From Muribaculaceae bacterium (GTDB lineage Bacteria > Bacteroidota > Bacteroidia > Bacteroidales > Muribaculaceae), in assembly GCA_017624155.1 (NCBI GenBank), contig JAGANS010000085.1, positions 1-46,036 of the forward strand: a stretch of DNA of 46,036 nucleotides, in the 5' to 3' direction. Both the position numbers and the translations under genes were made by a program. Positions 1-8,265 of this stretch are shown here, one piece after another (position 1 is the first letter of the stretch; the number at the start of each line of letters is the position of its first letter). Below the pieces are notes generated by a model. It saw only the letters and a program-made list of their open reading frames with translations, was not told the origin of the DNA and ran no database searches.

Positions 1-284
1 CACTTGTCCCCCACGACTGAACCTTGGCGGCGCATGTCGCTCTCGAATACTCGCCACACCTCGTCTGCAAGTTTCTTATCATTGGTGATTTCCATTTTCA
101 TAAATGTATTTTCACCGGTGATAATTGTGGCATCGACATTGGGGTTACGGTAATTCTTCTCGTTGAAAACCGAGAAGATCGACAATTCACTCTTTGGTGA
201 CGGCATGCCGGCCATGGCAGTGGCGCAACTTACCGACGAAAGGCTCAATGTAGCGATTATAATAGCTAAGATCAGTCTTTTCAT
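1..284 (-). CDS. DUF4252-like exported protein, 3' end outside window (partial)
   Basis: The reading frame starts at ATG 284 and runs open to the left edge, giving 94 visible residues. An N-terminal hydrophobic segment (residues 4-22, ending SVSCATAMA) looks like a signal peptide; a Cys at about residue 20 could be a lipoprotein cysteine but the lipobox is poor. The mature part (PKSELSIFSVFNEKNYRNPNV..., then TFMKMEITNDKKLADEV) resembles the DUF4252 proteins that often follow ECF sigma/anti-sigma pairs in Bacteroidota; that family call is from memory and not certain. It is third in an operon behind the sigma factor and the membrane protein. No biochemical function is known to me; a role as envelope component or target of the sigma factor is inference. 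Confidence 0.6.
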   Translation of the reverse strand, partial: MKRLILAIIIATLSLSSVSCATAMAGMPSPKSELSIFSVFNEKNYRNPNVDATIITGENTFMKMEITNDKKLADEVWRVFESDMRRQGSVVGDK

Positions 285-303
285 TGGTTGATGGTATTAT
301 TGT

Positions 304-807
304 TTAATGAATATTATTATTGTTTACGGATTCGATTAATTCACGGGTACGTTCTATTTCACGTGCCGATTCCGTTTGTTGTACTCGCGCCTCTTCTATT
401 GCTTTATGAAAGGCACTGAGTTCGCTTTCCATGTCGCGGCGCCCCAGATCGCGGGCAAGATTCTTATCGGAAATGCGTTTACCCGACATGTATACCTCGG
501 CATTGAGCGAGTCAACAGATTTGCCGTTCACGATTACCGCAGTAGCTACTACCGTAAGGACAGCGACAGATGCTGCGGCCGATAGCCACACGCTGCGGGC
601 AACTCTGCGCTTTCGTGGAAGTCTCCTTACGGCGACCTCAAGCCCCATCGCACGCCTGCAGCTGTCAAGCAGGGGAGTGTGGACATCCGAAAAAGCCAGT
701 ATGCGGGCAAGATCGTTCTCCTCGTACCTGTCAAGGCTGCATTCAAAGAATGCGTCGGCGAGCCTCTCGAGTTCCTCGGTATTCATATTATTGTAATTCC
801 TATTCAT
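304..807 (-). CDS. Single-pass membrane protein, probable anti-sigma factor
   Basis: The 167-residue product has a charged N-terminal part (residues 1-70, with an Arg-rich stretch RRLPRKRRVAR just before the membrane), one transmembrane helix at about 71-93, and a C-terminal part of about 70 residues rich in Glu/Arg heptads that may form a coiled coil. The cytoplasm-membrane-outside order and its position directly after an ECF sigma gene, with a 4-base ATGA overlap (804-807), are typical of anti-sigma factors. There is no zinc-binding HxxxCxxC motif, so it is not a classical ZAS-domain anti-sigma factor. The start at 807 is favoured by the overlap; a second ATG lies seven codons in. Anti-sigma function is inferred from context, not from a recognised domain. 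Confidence 0.72.
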   Translation of the reverse strand: MNRNYNNMNTEELERLADAFFECSLDRYEENDLARILAFSDVHTPLLDSCRRAMGLEVAVRRLPRKRRVARSVWLSAAASVAVLTVVATAVIVNGKSVDSLNAEVYMSGKRISDKNLARDLGRRDMESELSAFHKAIEEARVQQTESAREIERTRELIESVNNNNIH

Positions 808-1262
808 AATTCACATTTGTTCCTTATAGTTTTGCGTGCACGGCTCAGTGCTGTGCGTGCTGCCTCGACCGATATGCCGAGCCGGACCGAAATCTCGTCA
901 TAATCAAGCTCGTCATATACATACATCTCGAATACCTTGCGTACAATGCCGTTAAGATTACTCTCCACAATACGGCGCACATGCTCGATGGTGTCGCGGC
1001 GTTCAACAGTGTCCTCGGACTGCGCTATCTGCACATTGTCAACTTCGACCGACGCATGGCGACGGCGCAGCGCGTCGATGCAGATATTCCGCAGGGCGTT
1101 TAAATAGTATCCCGGTTTGTCCGCAGGGCGTTGCCAGGTCCTGACAAACAATTCCTGTAAAGCGTCTTCGGCCTCGTCGTCGCTATGCAGTATCGCCGAA
1201 GCGACACTGTGCAGATGCAGCCTGAGCGTAAGGAATGTCGATGTAGGCGAATCGTGCTTCAT
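804..1262 (-). CDS. ECF RNA polymerase sigma factor
   Basis: This 152-residue protein is a sigma-70 family extracytoplasmic-function factor. Region 2 covers about residues 10-70, including DEAEDALQELFVRTWQ (core-binding, -10 recognition) and an RNICIDALRRR segment; region 4 covers about 100-148, with the helix-turn-helix LDYDEISVRLGISVEAARTALSRARKTIR. The length is slightly short for the family because the N-terminus is compact. It would redirect core RNA polymerase to a small regulon. The next gene, overlapping by 4 bases, is a candidate anti-sigma factor, so control is probably by sequestration. A TAnnTTTG-type -7 element lies 24-31 bases upstream of the start codon. The target promoters and the signal cannot be told from this sequence. 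Confidence 0.92.
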   Translation of the reverse strand: MKHDSPTSTFLTLRLHLHSVASAILHSDDEAEDALQELFVRTWQRPADKPGYYLNALRNICIDALRRRHASVEVDNVQIAQSEDTVERRDTIEHVRRIVESNLNGIVRKVFEMYVYDELDYDEISVRLGISVEAARTALSRARKTIRNKCEL

Positions 1263-1285
1263 ATACTATAATGACGCACAACTCG

Positions 1286-1293
1286 CTCAAACG
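1286..1293 (-). promoter_or_regulatory. Putative Bacteroidota -7 element for the sigma-factor operon
   Basis: Reading the minus strand the sequence is TACGTTTG, matching TAnnTTTG, 24 bases before the ATG at 1262. I see no good TTTG element at the expected spacing, so the call rests on one box. Confidence 0.4.
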
Positions 1294-1315
1294 TAACAAC
1301 AGAATGCAAAAATTT

Positions 1316-2077
1316 TTATTGGCGTCCGTAGAGGCGATGAAAAAGATGACCTACCATGAATGCACCGCCTACGATATTTCCGGCGGTCGACAAGGCAAGA
1401 TTGACGCCTAACTGGCCGACATTCACATCAGCACCGGCAAGCATACCGCATGGAATAAAAAACATGTTGGCTATGCAGTGCTCGTAGCCGAGAGCGACGA
1501 ACGCAGCCACAGGAATCCAGCAGGCGAGAGCTTTTCCGCCCAATGTCTTTGCTCCAAGAGCAAGCCACACCGCCAGGCATACGCACCAGTTGGCGCCGAT
1601 TCCTCGCAGGAATATGACATGGGGCGCCAGTTCAACCTTTGTCTGCGCGATATTGCATACGGCTGTATGATATGGCTCTGCATCAAATATGCCGCTGAGC
1701 GTCACAAACAGAACTGTGAACAGCAGCGCGCCGATAAAATTTCCGATCCATACCATCGTCCAGTTTTTCACAACATCAAATTTTCCGATTTTCTGACTGT
1801 GAAGTGCCGGAATCAGCAGCGCGTTATTGCCGGTAAACAAGTCGGCTCCGAACGATACTATGAGAAACAGGCCGACCGGAAAGGCGATAGCACTGAGCAG
1901 TTTCTGCACTCCGGGGCCGGCTCCTGGCGATACTCCCTGACCAAGTATTATGGACAGTGCTCCGCCAAGAGATACGAAAGCGCCGGCAAGAACCGATAGC
2001 GCAAAAAGACGGCCCGTCGTGCGCCCGGCTTTTTCGGCGCCTACGGATGCTGCTGTGATGATAATGTCGCGTTGCAT
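1316..2077 (-). CDS. Formate/nitrite transporter (FNT) family channel
   Basis: The 253-residue protein has six predicted transmembrane segments and the hallmarks of the FNT family: ADLFTGNN at residues 78-85, GANWCVCLAVW at about 161-171 and GYEHCIANMFF at about 198-207, where His200 corresponds to the central pore histidine of FocA/NirC. Family members are pentameric inner-membrane channels passing formate, nitrite, hydrosulfide or related small anions. Which anion is moved cannot be read from sequence. It follows the TonB-dependent receptor gene with one base between them, so the two are probably co-transcribed. No pyruvate-formate lyase gene is in the window, so the usual focA-pflB context is absent and I do not assign focA. 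Confidence 0.92.
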   Translation of the reverse strand: MQRDIIITAASVGAEKAGRTTGRLFALSVLAGAFVSLGGALSIILGQGVSPGAGPGVQKLLSAIAFPVGLFLIVSFGADLFTGNNALLIPALHSQKIGKFDVVKNWTMVWIGNFIGALLFTVLFVTLSGIFDAEPYHTAVCNIAQTKVELAPHVIFLRGIGANWCVCLAVWLALGAKTLGGKALACWIPVAAFVALGYEHCIANMFFIPCGMLAGADVNVGQLGVNLALSTAGNIVGGAFMVGHLFHRLYGRQ

Positions 2078-2078
2078 G

Positions 2079-4499
2079 TCAGAATTCTATTGATAATCGT
2101 ATATTGAACTGTCGTCTGGTAAGATAGTTGGGCACGGCATACTGTATGTCGTTGACGTCGGTGACCCAATAATATGAACTTACATTGGATATATCAAACA
2201 AATTGAAGACATCGGCACCGATCCACACGCTCCTGAATTTGCTTAGGAATCCGCTGCGTGGCTTTTCGGCGTCGGCCGGTGTAACAAGTCCATAGGCAAG
2301 GCCGATGTCGACACGCTTATAGGCCGGGGCACGGAAGTAACCTTGTTCGCGGCCATGACGCGGCGCAGTCGTCGGCAGACCATCGGAAAACAGGCCTTTA
2401 AGGCTGAACTTCAGACGGGGAAATTTCGGAAAATAATCCGTGAAAAAGAGACCGAACGAATATCTGCGGTCGGTGGGGCGGGGTACCTTCACGCCGTTGA
2501 TGTCCTCCTGAGTCTTCATAAGTGAAAAACTGATCCAGGAGTCGCTGCCGGGTACGAACTGGCCAAAGAGTTTGAAGTCCATCCCCATCGCGTAGCCGTT
2601 TCCTGCGTTTTTACCTGTGTAGACTACCTTGAGGTTGTCGACTTCAAACGGTATGATATTGCTCAGTGCCTTATAATACAGTTCTCCGGACAATTTGAAC
2701 GGGCGCCCGAAGGTGCGGAACGTATAATCTGCGGCTCCGATTATCTGAAACGAGCGTTGCGACTTGATATCCTTGTTGAGCTCGATGATGGTATTGCCGT
2801 CGGCATCAGCTACCGGCTGCCTGTACTCCTTATAGAAAGGCGATTGATAATAAAGGCCTGTCGCAAAGCGGAACGACCAGCGCGGGGCTTTGTCGGGAAC
2901 GAAACCGAGCGAAAGGCGGGGGCTGAACAGGAACTCCTTGTTGAGGCTCCAGTAACTAAGTCGCACGCCACCGTTGATGTTGAGATAACCGGCCGAGGTC
3001 GACAGCCGATATGTGTCCTGCGCATAAGCAGCGAATCGAGTCGAACTTATATCATGGCGCGAATCAAGGTTGTATATCATCTTAAGCGCGTCGGGATCAA
3101 AGGGTAGGGAATATCCGGCCGAGTCGCGCAATTCATACTCGCGTGAACGGTCGTGAATCTTCTCGGCATTCATCTGTATTCCATATTCGAGTGTATGATT
3201 ACTGATGCCGTTTGAGCCTTTCAGAGCGAGCGACAATACCGAGGCACGCAAGCGGTTGCGGGCATGCTCGTGATAACGTCCTACACCAAGCTCGCCGCCG
3301 ATGGCACCACCGTTGGAAGCATCGCCCGATGTGCCGGCCTGGTCGAGCCAGTATTCGCCCGAGATGTCGTAGCTTACAAGTTCATTGGTGAGAAATCCCG
3401 ATGCCAGCAGTGAATATTCGCTCTTTTTGGACGGACGATAACCGAGCGTGAGTGCGCCAAACCATGTCTCAAACCGATCTTTTTCCTGGCCGTCGAAATA
3501 CACTTTGAACTGCTTGGCATCGGTCGACGTACCGAAATTGGTGGTACGGTTATGAGGGATGAATCTGTAGTTGTTTATCGCGATGTTTCCAAGGAATGAC
3601 GCATGAAATTTGTCGGAAAACTTATACGTCATATTTGTCTGATAGTCGAAGTATTTCGGATCATACTCGCCCTTGTCTTCCATGGAGCTCAGCAACGAGG
3701 CATTGCTCTTGTAGCGGATACCGTGGAGCTGGCTGAAACGCCTGGAAGACGAGCCTATCGTGACACTGCCACCCATGAGGCTCGCCGATACAGCGCCCTC
3801 GAATGCTTCGGGCTGGCGGTATGTGATGTCGAGCACGCTCGACATTTTGTCGCCGTACATCGCCGAGAAGCCACCCGTCGAGAAGCCGATGGCGCCAACC
3901 ATGTCGGGGTTAATTATTGAGAGACCTTCCTGCTGGCCTGAACTTACAAGTTGTGGACGATAAACCTCAATACCGTTGATATATACAAGATTCTCGTCGT
4001 ATGATCCGCCGCGCACATTATATTGGCTCGACATTTCATTACCCGAGGTAACACCGGCAATAGTCGACAGCAACGATTCAACCGACCCTCCCGATGCATC
4101 CGGTGCCAGTCGCGAGGTATTGGCGTCGATTTTCTGCATCGAGCCTGTCTGCCGTTGTATATCCGTAACTTCCACACCTTGTAGCGCATAGCTCTTGGGC
4201 TGCATCTTCACATTGAGCGTAACATCGCTCTGTGGCTGTATCAGGCGGCGTTTTGATTCCTCATAGCCGATGCAGGTGAATATTACCCGGATCGTGTCCT
4301 GCGCCGGAGCCGAGATTGTATAACGGCCATCGAGGCCGGTAGTGGCGCCAATCGCAGTGCCGCCTATACGCACGCTTACAAATTCGAGCGGTTCGTTGTT
4401 TTCGTCAGTCACCAGGCCCTGGATTTTAATGCCTGCAGCGGTTGCAAATATGGCAAAAGCAAATGTGAGATATATGGTAAGAAGGAATTTTCGCATCAT
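2079..4499 (-). CDS. TonB-dependent outer-membrane receptor with carboxypeptidase-regulatory-like N-terminal domain
   Basis: The 806-residue product has a signal peptide (about 1-22), a CarboxypepD_reg-like beta-sandwich (about 23-100, IQGLVTDENNEPLEFVSVRI then TGLDGRYTISAP), a plug domain (about 110-235, with YNVRGGSYDENLVYINGIEVYRP) and a C-terminal 22-strand-type beta-barrel ending in IRLSIEF, a typical outer-membrane terminal Phe. Such receptors import bulky or scarce nutrients with energy from TonB-ExbBD. It is shorter than SusC proteins (about 1,000 residues), and no SusD partner is nearby, so it is not a classical glycan-utilisation receptor. The formate/nitrite channel gene follows after one base. 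The substrate is unknown. No clear promoter box was found before the ATG at 4499. Confidence 0.93.
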   Translation of the reverse strand: MMRKFLLTIYLTFAFAIFATAAGIKIQGLVTDENNEPLEFVSVRIGGTAIGATTGLDGRYTISAPAQDTIRVIFTCIGYEESKRRLIQPQSDVTLNVKMQPKSYALQGVEVTDIQRQTGSMQKIDANTSRLAPDASGGSVESLLSTIAGVTSGNEMSSQYNVRGGSYDENLVYINGIEVYRPQLVSSGQQEGLSIINPDMVGAIGFSTGGFSAMYGDKMSSVLDITYRQPEAFEGAVSASLMGGSVTIGSSSRRFSQLHGIRYKSNASLLSSMEDKGEYDPKYFDYQTNMTYKFSDKFHASFLGNIAINNYRFIPHNRTTNFGTSTDAKQFKVYFDGQEKDRFETWFGALTLGYRPSKKSEYSLLASGFLTNELVSYDISGEYWLDQAGTSGDASNGGAIGGELGVGRYHEHARNRLRASVLSLALKGSNGISNHTLEYGIQMNAEKIHDRSREYELRDSAGYSLPFDPDALKMIYNLDSRHDISSTRFAAYAQDTYRLSTSAGYLNINGGVRLSYWSLNKEFLFSPRLSLGFVPDKAPRWSFRFATGLYYQSPFYKEYRQPVADADGNTIIELNKDIKSQRSFQIIGAADYTFRTFGRPFKLSGELYYKALSNIIPFEVDNLKVVYTGKNAGNGYAMGMDFKLFGQFVPGSDSWISFSLMKTQEDINGVKVPRPTDRRYSFGLFFTDYFPKFPRLKFSLKGLFSDGLPTTAPRHGREQGYFRAPAYKRVDIGLAYGLVTPADAEKPRSGFLSKFRSVWIGADVFNLFDISNVSSYYWVTDVNDIQYAVPNYLTRRQFNIRLSIEF

Positions 4500-4550
4500 A
4501 TTTCCATAACGCGAAAAGCACGGTAATATTGCCTGCCGTTGAGAAATACA

Positions 4551-4580
4551 AAAGGCCGTGGCGATTACACCACGGCCTTT
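4551..4580 (-). terminator. Intrinsic terminator of the rubrerythrin gene
   Basis: A perfect 11-base-pair stem (AAAGGCCGTGG / CCACGGCCTTT) with an 8-base loop lies 25 bases beyond the rubrerythrin stop codon. On the minus strand it is followed by TTGTATTTC, a modest U-tract. It also insulates the TonB receptor gene behind it. Confidence 0.85.
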
Positions 4581-4604
4581 ATATAGTTTTAGTCAGCAGT
4601 ATTT

Positions 4605-5156
4605 TTATTTACCGAAGTAACGCTTGTAGAGACCTTCAAAGCCTTTGCCATGACGGGCTTCGTCCTTGGCCATCTCGTGTACGGTGTCGTGGATGGCGTC
4701 GAGGTTGAGTTCCTTGGCGCGGCGTGCGATGCGCATCTTATCCTCGTTGGCACCGGCCTCGGCGAGCATACGCTTGTGGAGGTTAGTCTTGGTATCCCAT
4801 ACACATTCGCCGAGAAGTTCGGCAAACTTGGCGGCATGCTCGGCTTCCTCGAAAGCGTAGCGGCGGAAAGCCTCGGCGATTTCGGGATAGCCTTCACGGT
4901 CGGCCTGACGCGACATCGCGAGATACATGCCTACTTCGCCACATTCGCCATTGAAGTGGGCTGTGAGGTCGGCGATCATCTGAGCGTCGGTAGTCTTGGC
5001 AACGCCTACTTCGTGTTCGGTGACGAACTTGAGCTCTGCGTCATCGTCTACTTCCTTGAAGGCGCTTTTGGGAGCATGGCAGATAGGGCATTCTTCGGGG
5101 GCTTCCGTACCTTCGTATACATAACCGCAGACTGTGCAGATAAATTTCTTTTTCAT
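4605..5156 (-). CDS. Reverse rubrerythrin (rubredoxin domain first)
   Basis: The 183-residue protein begins with a rubredoxin-like iron site (Cys7, Cys10, Cys23, Cys26; [10 protein letters not shown] and ECPICHAP), followed by a ferritin-like diiron domain (about 50-183) with the ligand motifs [18 protein letters not shown] and DEARHGKGF. Classical rubrerythrin carries rubredoxin at the C-terminus; here the order is inverted, as in the reverse rubrerythrins of strict anaerobes. The family reduces hydrogen peroxide with electrons from NAD(P)H-dependent reductases and protects against oxygen. It is monocistronic, with a TACATTTG -7 box (5194-5201) upstream and a strong terminator downstream, consistent with independent, possibly stress-dependent expression. 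Confidence 0.95.
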   Translation of the reverse strand: MKKKFICTVCGYVYEGTEAPEECPICHAPKSAFKEVDDDAELKFVTEHEVGVAKTTDAQMIADLTAHFNGECGEVGMYLAMSRQADREGYPEIAEAFRRYAFEEAEHAAKFAELLGECVWDTKTNLHKRMLAEAGANEDKMRIARRAKELNLDAIHDTVHEMAKDEARHGKGFEGLYKRYFGK

Positions 5157-5193
5157 AATAAGGATGATTAGTTGGTTGATGTTTTTTACACCG

Positions 5194-5201
5194 CAAATGT
5201 A
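5194..5201 (-). promoter_or_regulatory. Putative -7 element for rubrerythrin
   Basis: The minus strand reads TACATTTG, an exact TAnnTTTG match, 38 bases before the ATG at 5156. A TTTG box at the expected distance is not evident. Confidence 0.5.
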
Positions 5202-5289
5202 ACCAAAAGAATCGGTATTCGGATAATTATTTGAAAAATTTAACTAATTTTTTTCGGCTAAAAATTTCGTCACGGGGTTTAATTATACG

Positions 5290-5297
5290 TAACTTTG
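5290..5297 (+). promoter_or_regulatory. Putative -7 element for mltG
   Basis: TAACTTTG ends 21 bases before the mltG ATG at 5319. A degenerate TTTC box lies at 5265-5268, 21 bases upstream, in place of TTTG. Confidence 0.55.
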
Positions 5298-5318
5298 CAC
5301 TAAAAAGAAGAATACAGC

Positions 5319-6323
5319 ATGAAACGCATCATAGCAATAGTCTTAGCCATTGCCGGTATACTCGGTGTCGTATGTCTCACTATGATGATGAGAGCATTCG
5401 ATAATGAAGCCGCCGTGCGCGTAAACATACCGCGCGACGCGACATCTGCATCAGTGCGCGACTCGATGACAAGCTCTCTTGGCGACAGTTATGGCAAACT
5501 TGTATACAATCTGTGGAGAATTGCCGGCGATCCGGCTTCGTCGCACGGCTCCTATCTTATCGAGCCCGGCACAACGGCCTTGTCTGCTGCACGCACTGTA
5601 GCGTCAGGGCGTCAGACACCTGTCAAGGTAACGATTAATAATGTCCGGACATTGTCAGACCTCACCAAGCGTATTGCCGCCAAGCTTGAAGTGACGCCTG
5701 CGGAAATATACAAGGCACTCGGCGAAAGACTTGCCAACCATCCACAGTTTGCCGGAAAGGAGACATATCCGGCTGCCGTGCTTCCTGATACCTATGAATT
5801 TTACTGGAGCGACAGTGCCGAACATGTTGTTGGCAAGCTCGTGGCGGCCCGTGATAACTTCTGGAACAGCTCTCGTCTTGAAAAGGCAGCCAAACTTGGC
5901 CTTACGCCTGTAGAAGTCGCGACAATCGCCTCGATAGTGGAGGAGGAATCGAACAAGAAAGACGAGCGGCCGATCATCGCGCGATTATATATGAATCGTG
6001 TCAATAAAGGCATGAAACTGCAGGCCGACCCGACAGTAAAGTTCGCGGCGGGCAATTTCAGCCTGCGTCGCATAACAGGCAAGCACCTTAGCATCGATTC
6101 GCCGTACAACACATATAAAAATACCGGTCTGCCGCCCGGCCCTATACGTGTTCCACAAAAAGAGACAATCGATGCCGTACTGAATGCACCGCAGAACTCA
6201 TATCTGTATATGTGCGCCAAAGCTGATTTCTCGGGATATCACAGCTTTGCAACGGACTATAAGACGCATCAGGCCAATGCACGTCAGTATCAGGCGGCAC
6301 TCAATCGCCGCGGGATACATTGA
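5319..6323 (+). CDS. mltG: Endolytic peptidoglycan transglycosylase MltG (YceG family)
   Basis: The 334-residue protein has a short cytoplasmic tail and one N-terminal membrane anchor (residues 4-24), then a LysM-like subdomain (about 75-145) and the YceG catalytic domain. The active-site block SIVEEESNKKDERPIIARLY (from residue 205) contains the presumed catalytic Glu208, and the following KLQADPTVKF and NTYKNTGLPPGPI motifs are family hallmarks. MltG cleaves nascent glycan strands inside the chain, releasing them from the inner membrane and setting glycan length. In many bacteria it interacts with penicillin-binding proteins. The gene stands alone on the plus strand, converging on the TPR gene with 7 bases between the stops. 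Confidence 0.96.
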   Translation: MKRIIAIVLAIAGILGVVCLTMMMRAFDNEAAVRVNIPRDATSASVRDSMTSSLGDSYGKLVYNLWRIAGDPASSHGSYLIEPGTTALSAARTVASGRQTPVKVTINNVRTLSDLTKRIAAKLEVTPAEIYKALGERLANHPQFAGKETYPAAVLPDTYEFYWSDSAEHVVGKLVAARDNFWNSSRLEKAAKLGLTPVEVATIASIVEEESNKKDERPIIARLYMNRVNKGMKLQADPTVKFAAGNFSLRRITGKHLSIDSPYNTYKNTGLPPGPIRVPQKETIDAVLNAPQNSYLYMCAKADFSGYHSFATDYKTHQANARQYQAALNRRGIH

Positions 6324-6330
6324 ATGCGCT

Positions 6331-7176
6331 TTATCTCTTATTGAAAAGGTCGGCTACCTTGAGCGGATTTGCTCCGAGACGGACGGCTTTTTCAGCGTCC
6401 TTATGTGCTTCATCGAGGCGGAAGCGATCGCGGTTGAGCCACGCCCGGTAATAATATAGCTCGGGGTCGGACGGATACCTTCTCAGGCCCTCACCAATGG
6501 CTTCCGAGGCCTCGGTAAGATCGCCGAGAGCGAGACGGCAACCGGCAAGGCTTGCAAAAAATTCGGGTGACGGCTCATCTTTGATTAGGCGTTCGAGGTA
6601 TGGTATCGCCTGCCTTTCGCGTCCCGACAGGGCATAAAGAGTGCCTAAGGCAATGGCAGTGTCTGTCGACTTGGGGATGACGCCGGCAAGGACATTGAAA
6701 TCCCGTTCAGCCTCCGCAAGATTGCCACTATAAAGCGACAGCATACCATGATAATATCGGGCATCGGTATTGAGTGAATCTACCTCAATAATTGTGGCAA
6801 AATCCTCGGCGGCATCTTTGTCGCGTCCCATAGACAGCAACAGCCGTCCGCGTCCGTTGAGCAGCGTAGTCATGTGCGGTGCTATCTCGAGGCCACGGTC
6901 ATAGGCGTCGACGGCAAGAGAATCCATGCCGAGATATGTGTATACTTTAGCGAGATTATTCAGCAGCAGTGAGTTTGACGGGTGGTCAGGTTTGACCTCA
7001 ATGGCGTCCCTTAGTCGGGCGGCCGCCTCAGTCCACGCGCTGTCGGCAATGGCCCGGTCGGCCTCGCCCATGAGTATGAAATAAGGGTCGGCCTCAAAAG
7101 TTGTATCTGCCGGCTCTTCGGCGAGGGCATTTACAGCAGCGGCAGCAAGAATTATGAACAGAAAAAATTTTCTCAT
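6331..7176 (-). CDS. Exported tetratricopeptide-repeat protein
   Basis: The 281-residue product has a signal peptide (about 1-20, ending NALAEEP) followed by about six tetratricopeptide-type helical repeats (from residue 30 to the end); clear repeat units start at about 63 (NNLAKVYTYLGMDSLAVDAYDRGLEI) and recur every 34 residues. TPR proteins are scaffolds for protein-protein contact. No enzymatic domain is visible. A TAACTTTG box (7196-7203) lies just upstream on the same strand. It is not obviously coupled to either neighbour, and its partner cannot be inferred. Confidence 0.85.
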   Translation of the reverse strand: MRKFFLFIILAAAAVNALAEEPADTTFEADPYFILMGEADRAIADSAWTEAAARLRDAIEVKPDHPSNSLLLNNLAKVYTYLGMDSLAVDAYDRGLEIAPHMTTLLNGRGRLLLSMGRDKDAAEDFATIIEVDSLNTDARYYHGMLSLYSGNLAEAERDFNVLAGVIPKSTDTAIALGTLYALSGRERQAIPYLERLIKDEPSPEFFASLAGCRLALGDLTEASEAIGEGLRRYPSDPELYYYRAWLNRDRFRLDEAHKDAEKAVRLGANPLKVADLFNKR

Positions 7177-7195
7177 CGCAATTTGAAATATGACG

Positions 7196-7203
7196 CAAAG
7201 TTA
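7196..7203 (-). promoter_or_regulatory. Putative -7 element for the TPR gene
   Basis: The minus strand reads TAACTTTG, an exact match to the Bacteroidota consensus, 20 bases before the ATG at 7176. Confidence 0.55.
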
Positions 7204-7271
7204 AGTGAAAAATACAGATTAATGTTGATAAATAATCGTAAAAAGTGTGAGGCAGTATGAAAAAATAGTTG

Positions 7272-7279
7272 TAAATTTG
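7272..7279 (+). promoter_or_regulatory. Putative -7 element that decides the start of the HU/SPOR gene
   Basis: TAAATTTG overlaps a possible GTG start at 7279. Transcription would begin roughly at 7284-7288, so that upstream GTG would not be in the message and the GTG at 7300 becomes the sensible start. Confidence 0.5.
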
Positions 7280-7299
7280 TGCACGAAAATGCGCATACG

Positions 7300-8253
7300 G
7301 TGAATAAATTGATAACTCACATAGAGCTTCTTCTGCAAAGCCACGATTGCGTGGTGATACCGGGTCTGGGGGCGATTCTCGCTCACGGCCTTGCGCCGTA
7401 TTATGATGCCGTACAAGGCCGGTGGATGGCTCCGCGCCGTGTGATGTCGTTCAATCCGGCACTGTCGCGCACTGATGGCCTTATTGCCGATTCAGTTGCC
7501 CGTAAGGAGCAGATCGGCAAAGAAGCTGCGGCGAGTGTCGTGCGCAGGGATGTGGATAAAATGCGCAAAATACTTGAGTCGGATCACAAGCTCGAACTTG
7601 GCGCCGTCGGGACTCTTGAGATGACGTCCGAAGGCTTGCTTTCATTCACCCCCGGAATATGTGAATGGCTGTCTCCCGGCCATATGTGGTTGCCGTCGCC
7701 ATCGGTAGCTCTGCTGCCTAAGGCATCGGATGTGACACATGCCTATGACATTGAGATCCGTCGCCGTCGTATGCCGGTAATCTTACGTCGTGTAGCCCAG
7801 ATAGCCGCATGTATAGCTGTGATGATTGGCCTCGGTTGGGTGGCTGCAAGGAATCTTGCCTTTGTCTCAGGAGAGCAGCTTGCATCAATAGGCCCTGCTC
7901 ATACCGAAAATATCGATACGACATCTGACGTAGCTGACAGCGCTCCTGTGGTTGTCATTCTGGCAAAGGCACCTGCGGATGAGGTTATCGAAAACATTCC
8001 GGCGAAGAAAGTTGTTAACAGATTGGATAATCAGTCCGATTTATATTATCTCATTGTCGGTTCGTTCTATACCAGGGACGAGGCAGAGAAATATATATCA
8101 CAACATATAGAAATTCCTCTTGGCATACTCGCCAAAGACGGGCGATATCGCGTATATGCGGCAAGCGGCACCACATCAGCACAGGTATATGAAGCCGCCA
8201 AGTCCGAAGCTATTTCTTCCCGTTATCCTGATTCGTGGGTATGCCGTCGATAA
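7300..8253 (+). CDS. HU-CCDC81 and SPOR domain protein, membrane-anchored
   Basis: I place the start at GTG 7300, giving 317 residues beginning VNKLITHIELLLQSHDCVVIPGLG, which matches the usual start of this Bacteroidota family. The N-terminal part (about 1-135) holds two HU-CCDC81-like units related to HU/IHF folds. One transmembrane helix lies at about 165-187. The C-terminal 70 residues (DLYYLIVGSFYTRDEAEKYI...) form a SPOR domain, which binds denuded glycan strands at division sites. The layout predicts an inner-membrane protein linking the cytoplasm to septal peptidoglycan; the job of the HU-like part is unknown. A nitroreductase gene follows after 12 bases. Confidence 0.85.
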   Translation: MNKLITHIELLLQSHDCVVIPGLGAILAHGLAPYYDAVQGRWMAPRRVMSFNPALSRTDGLIADSVARKEQIGKEAAASVVRRDVDKMRKILESDHKLELGAVGTLEMTSEGLLSFTPGICEWLSPGHMWLPSPSVALLPKASDVTHAYDIEIRRRRMPVILRRVAQIAACIAVMIGLGWVAARNLAFVSGEQLASIGPAHTENIDTTSDVADSAPVVVILAKAPADEVIENIPAKKVVNRLDNQSDLYYLIVGSFYTRDEAEKYISQHIEIPLGILAKDGRYRVYAASGTTSAQVYEAAKSEAISSRYPDSWVCRR

Positions 8254-8265
8254 GCTTACCACGAT

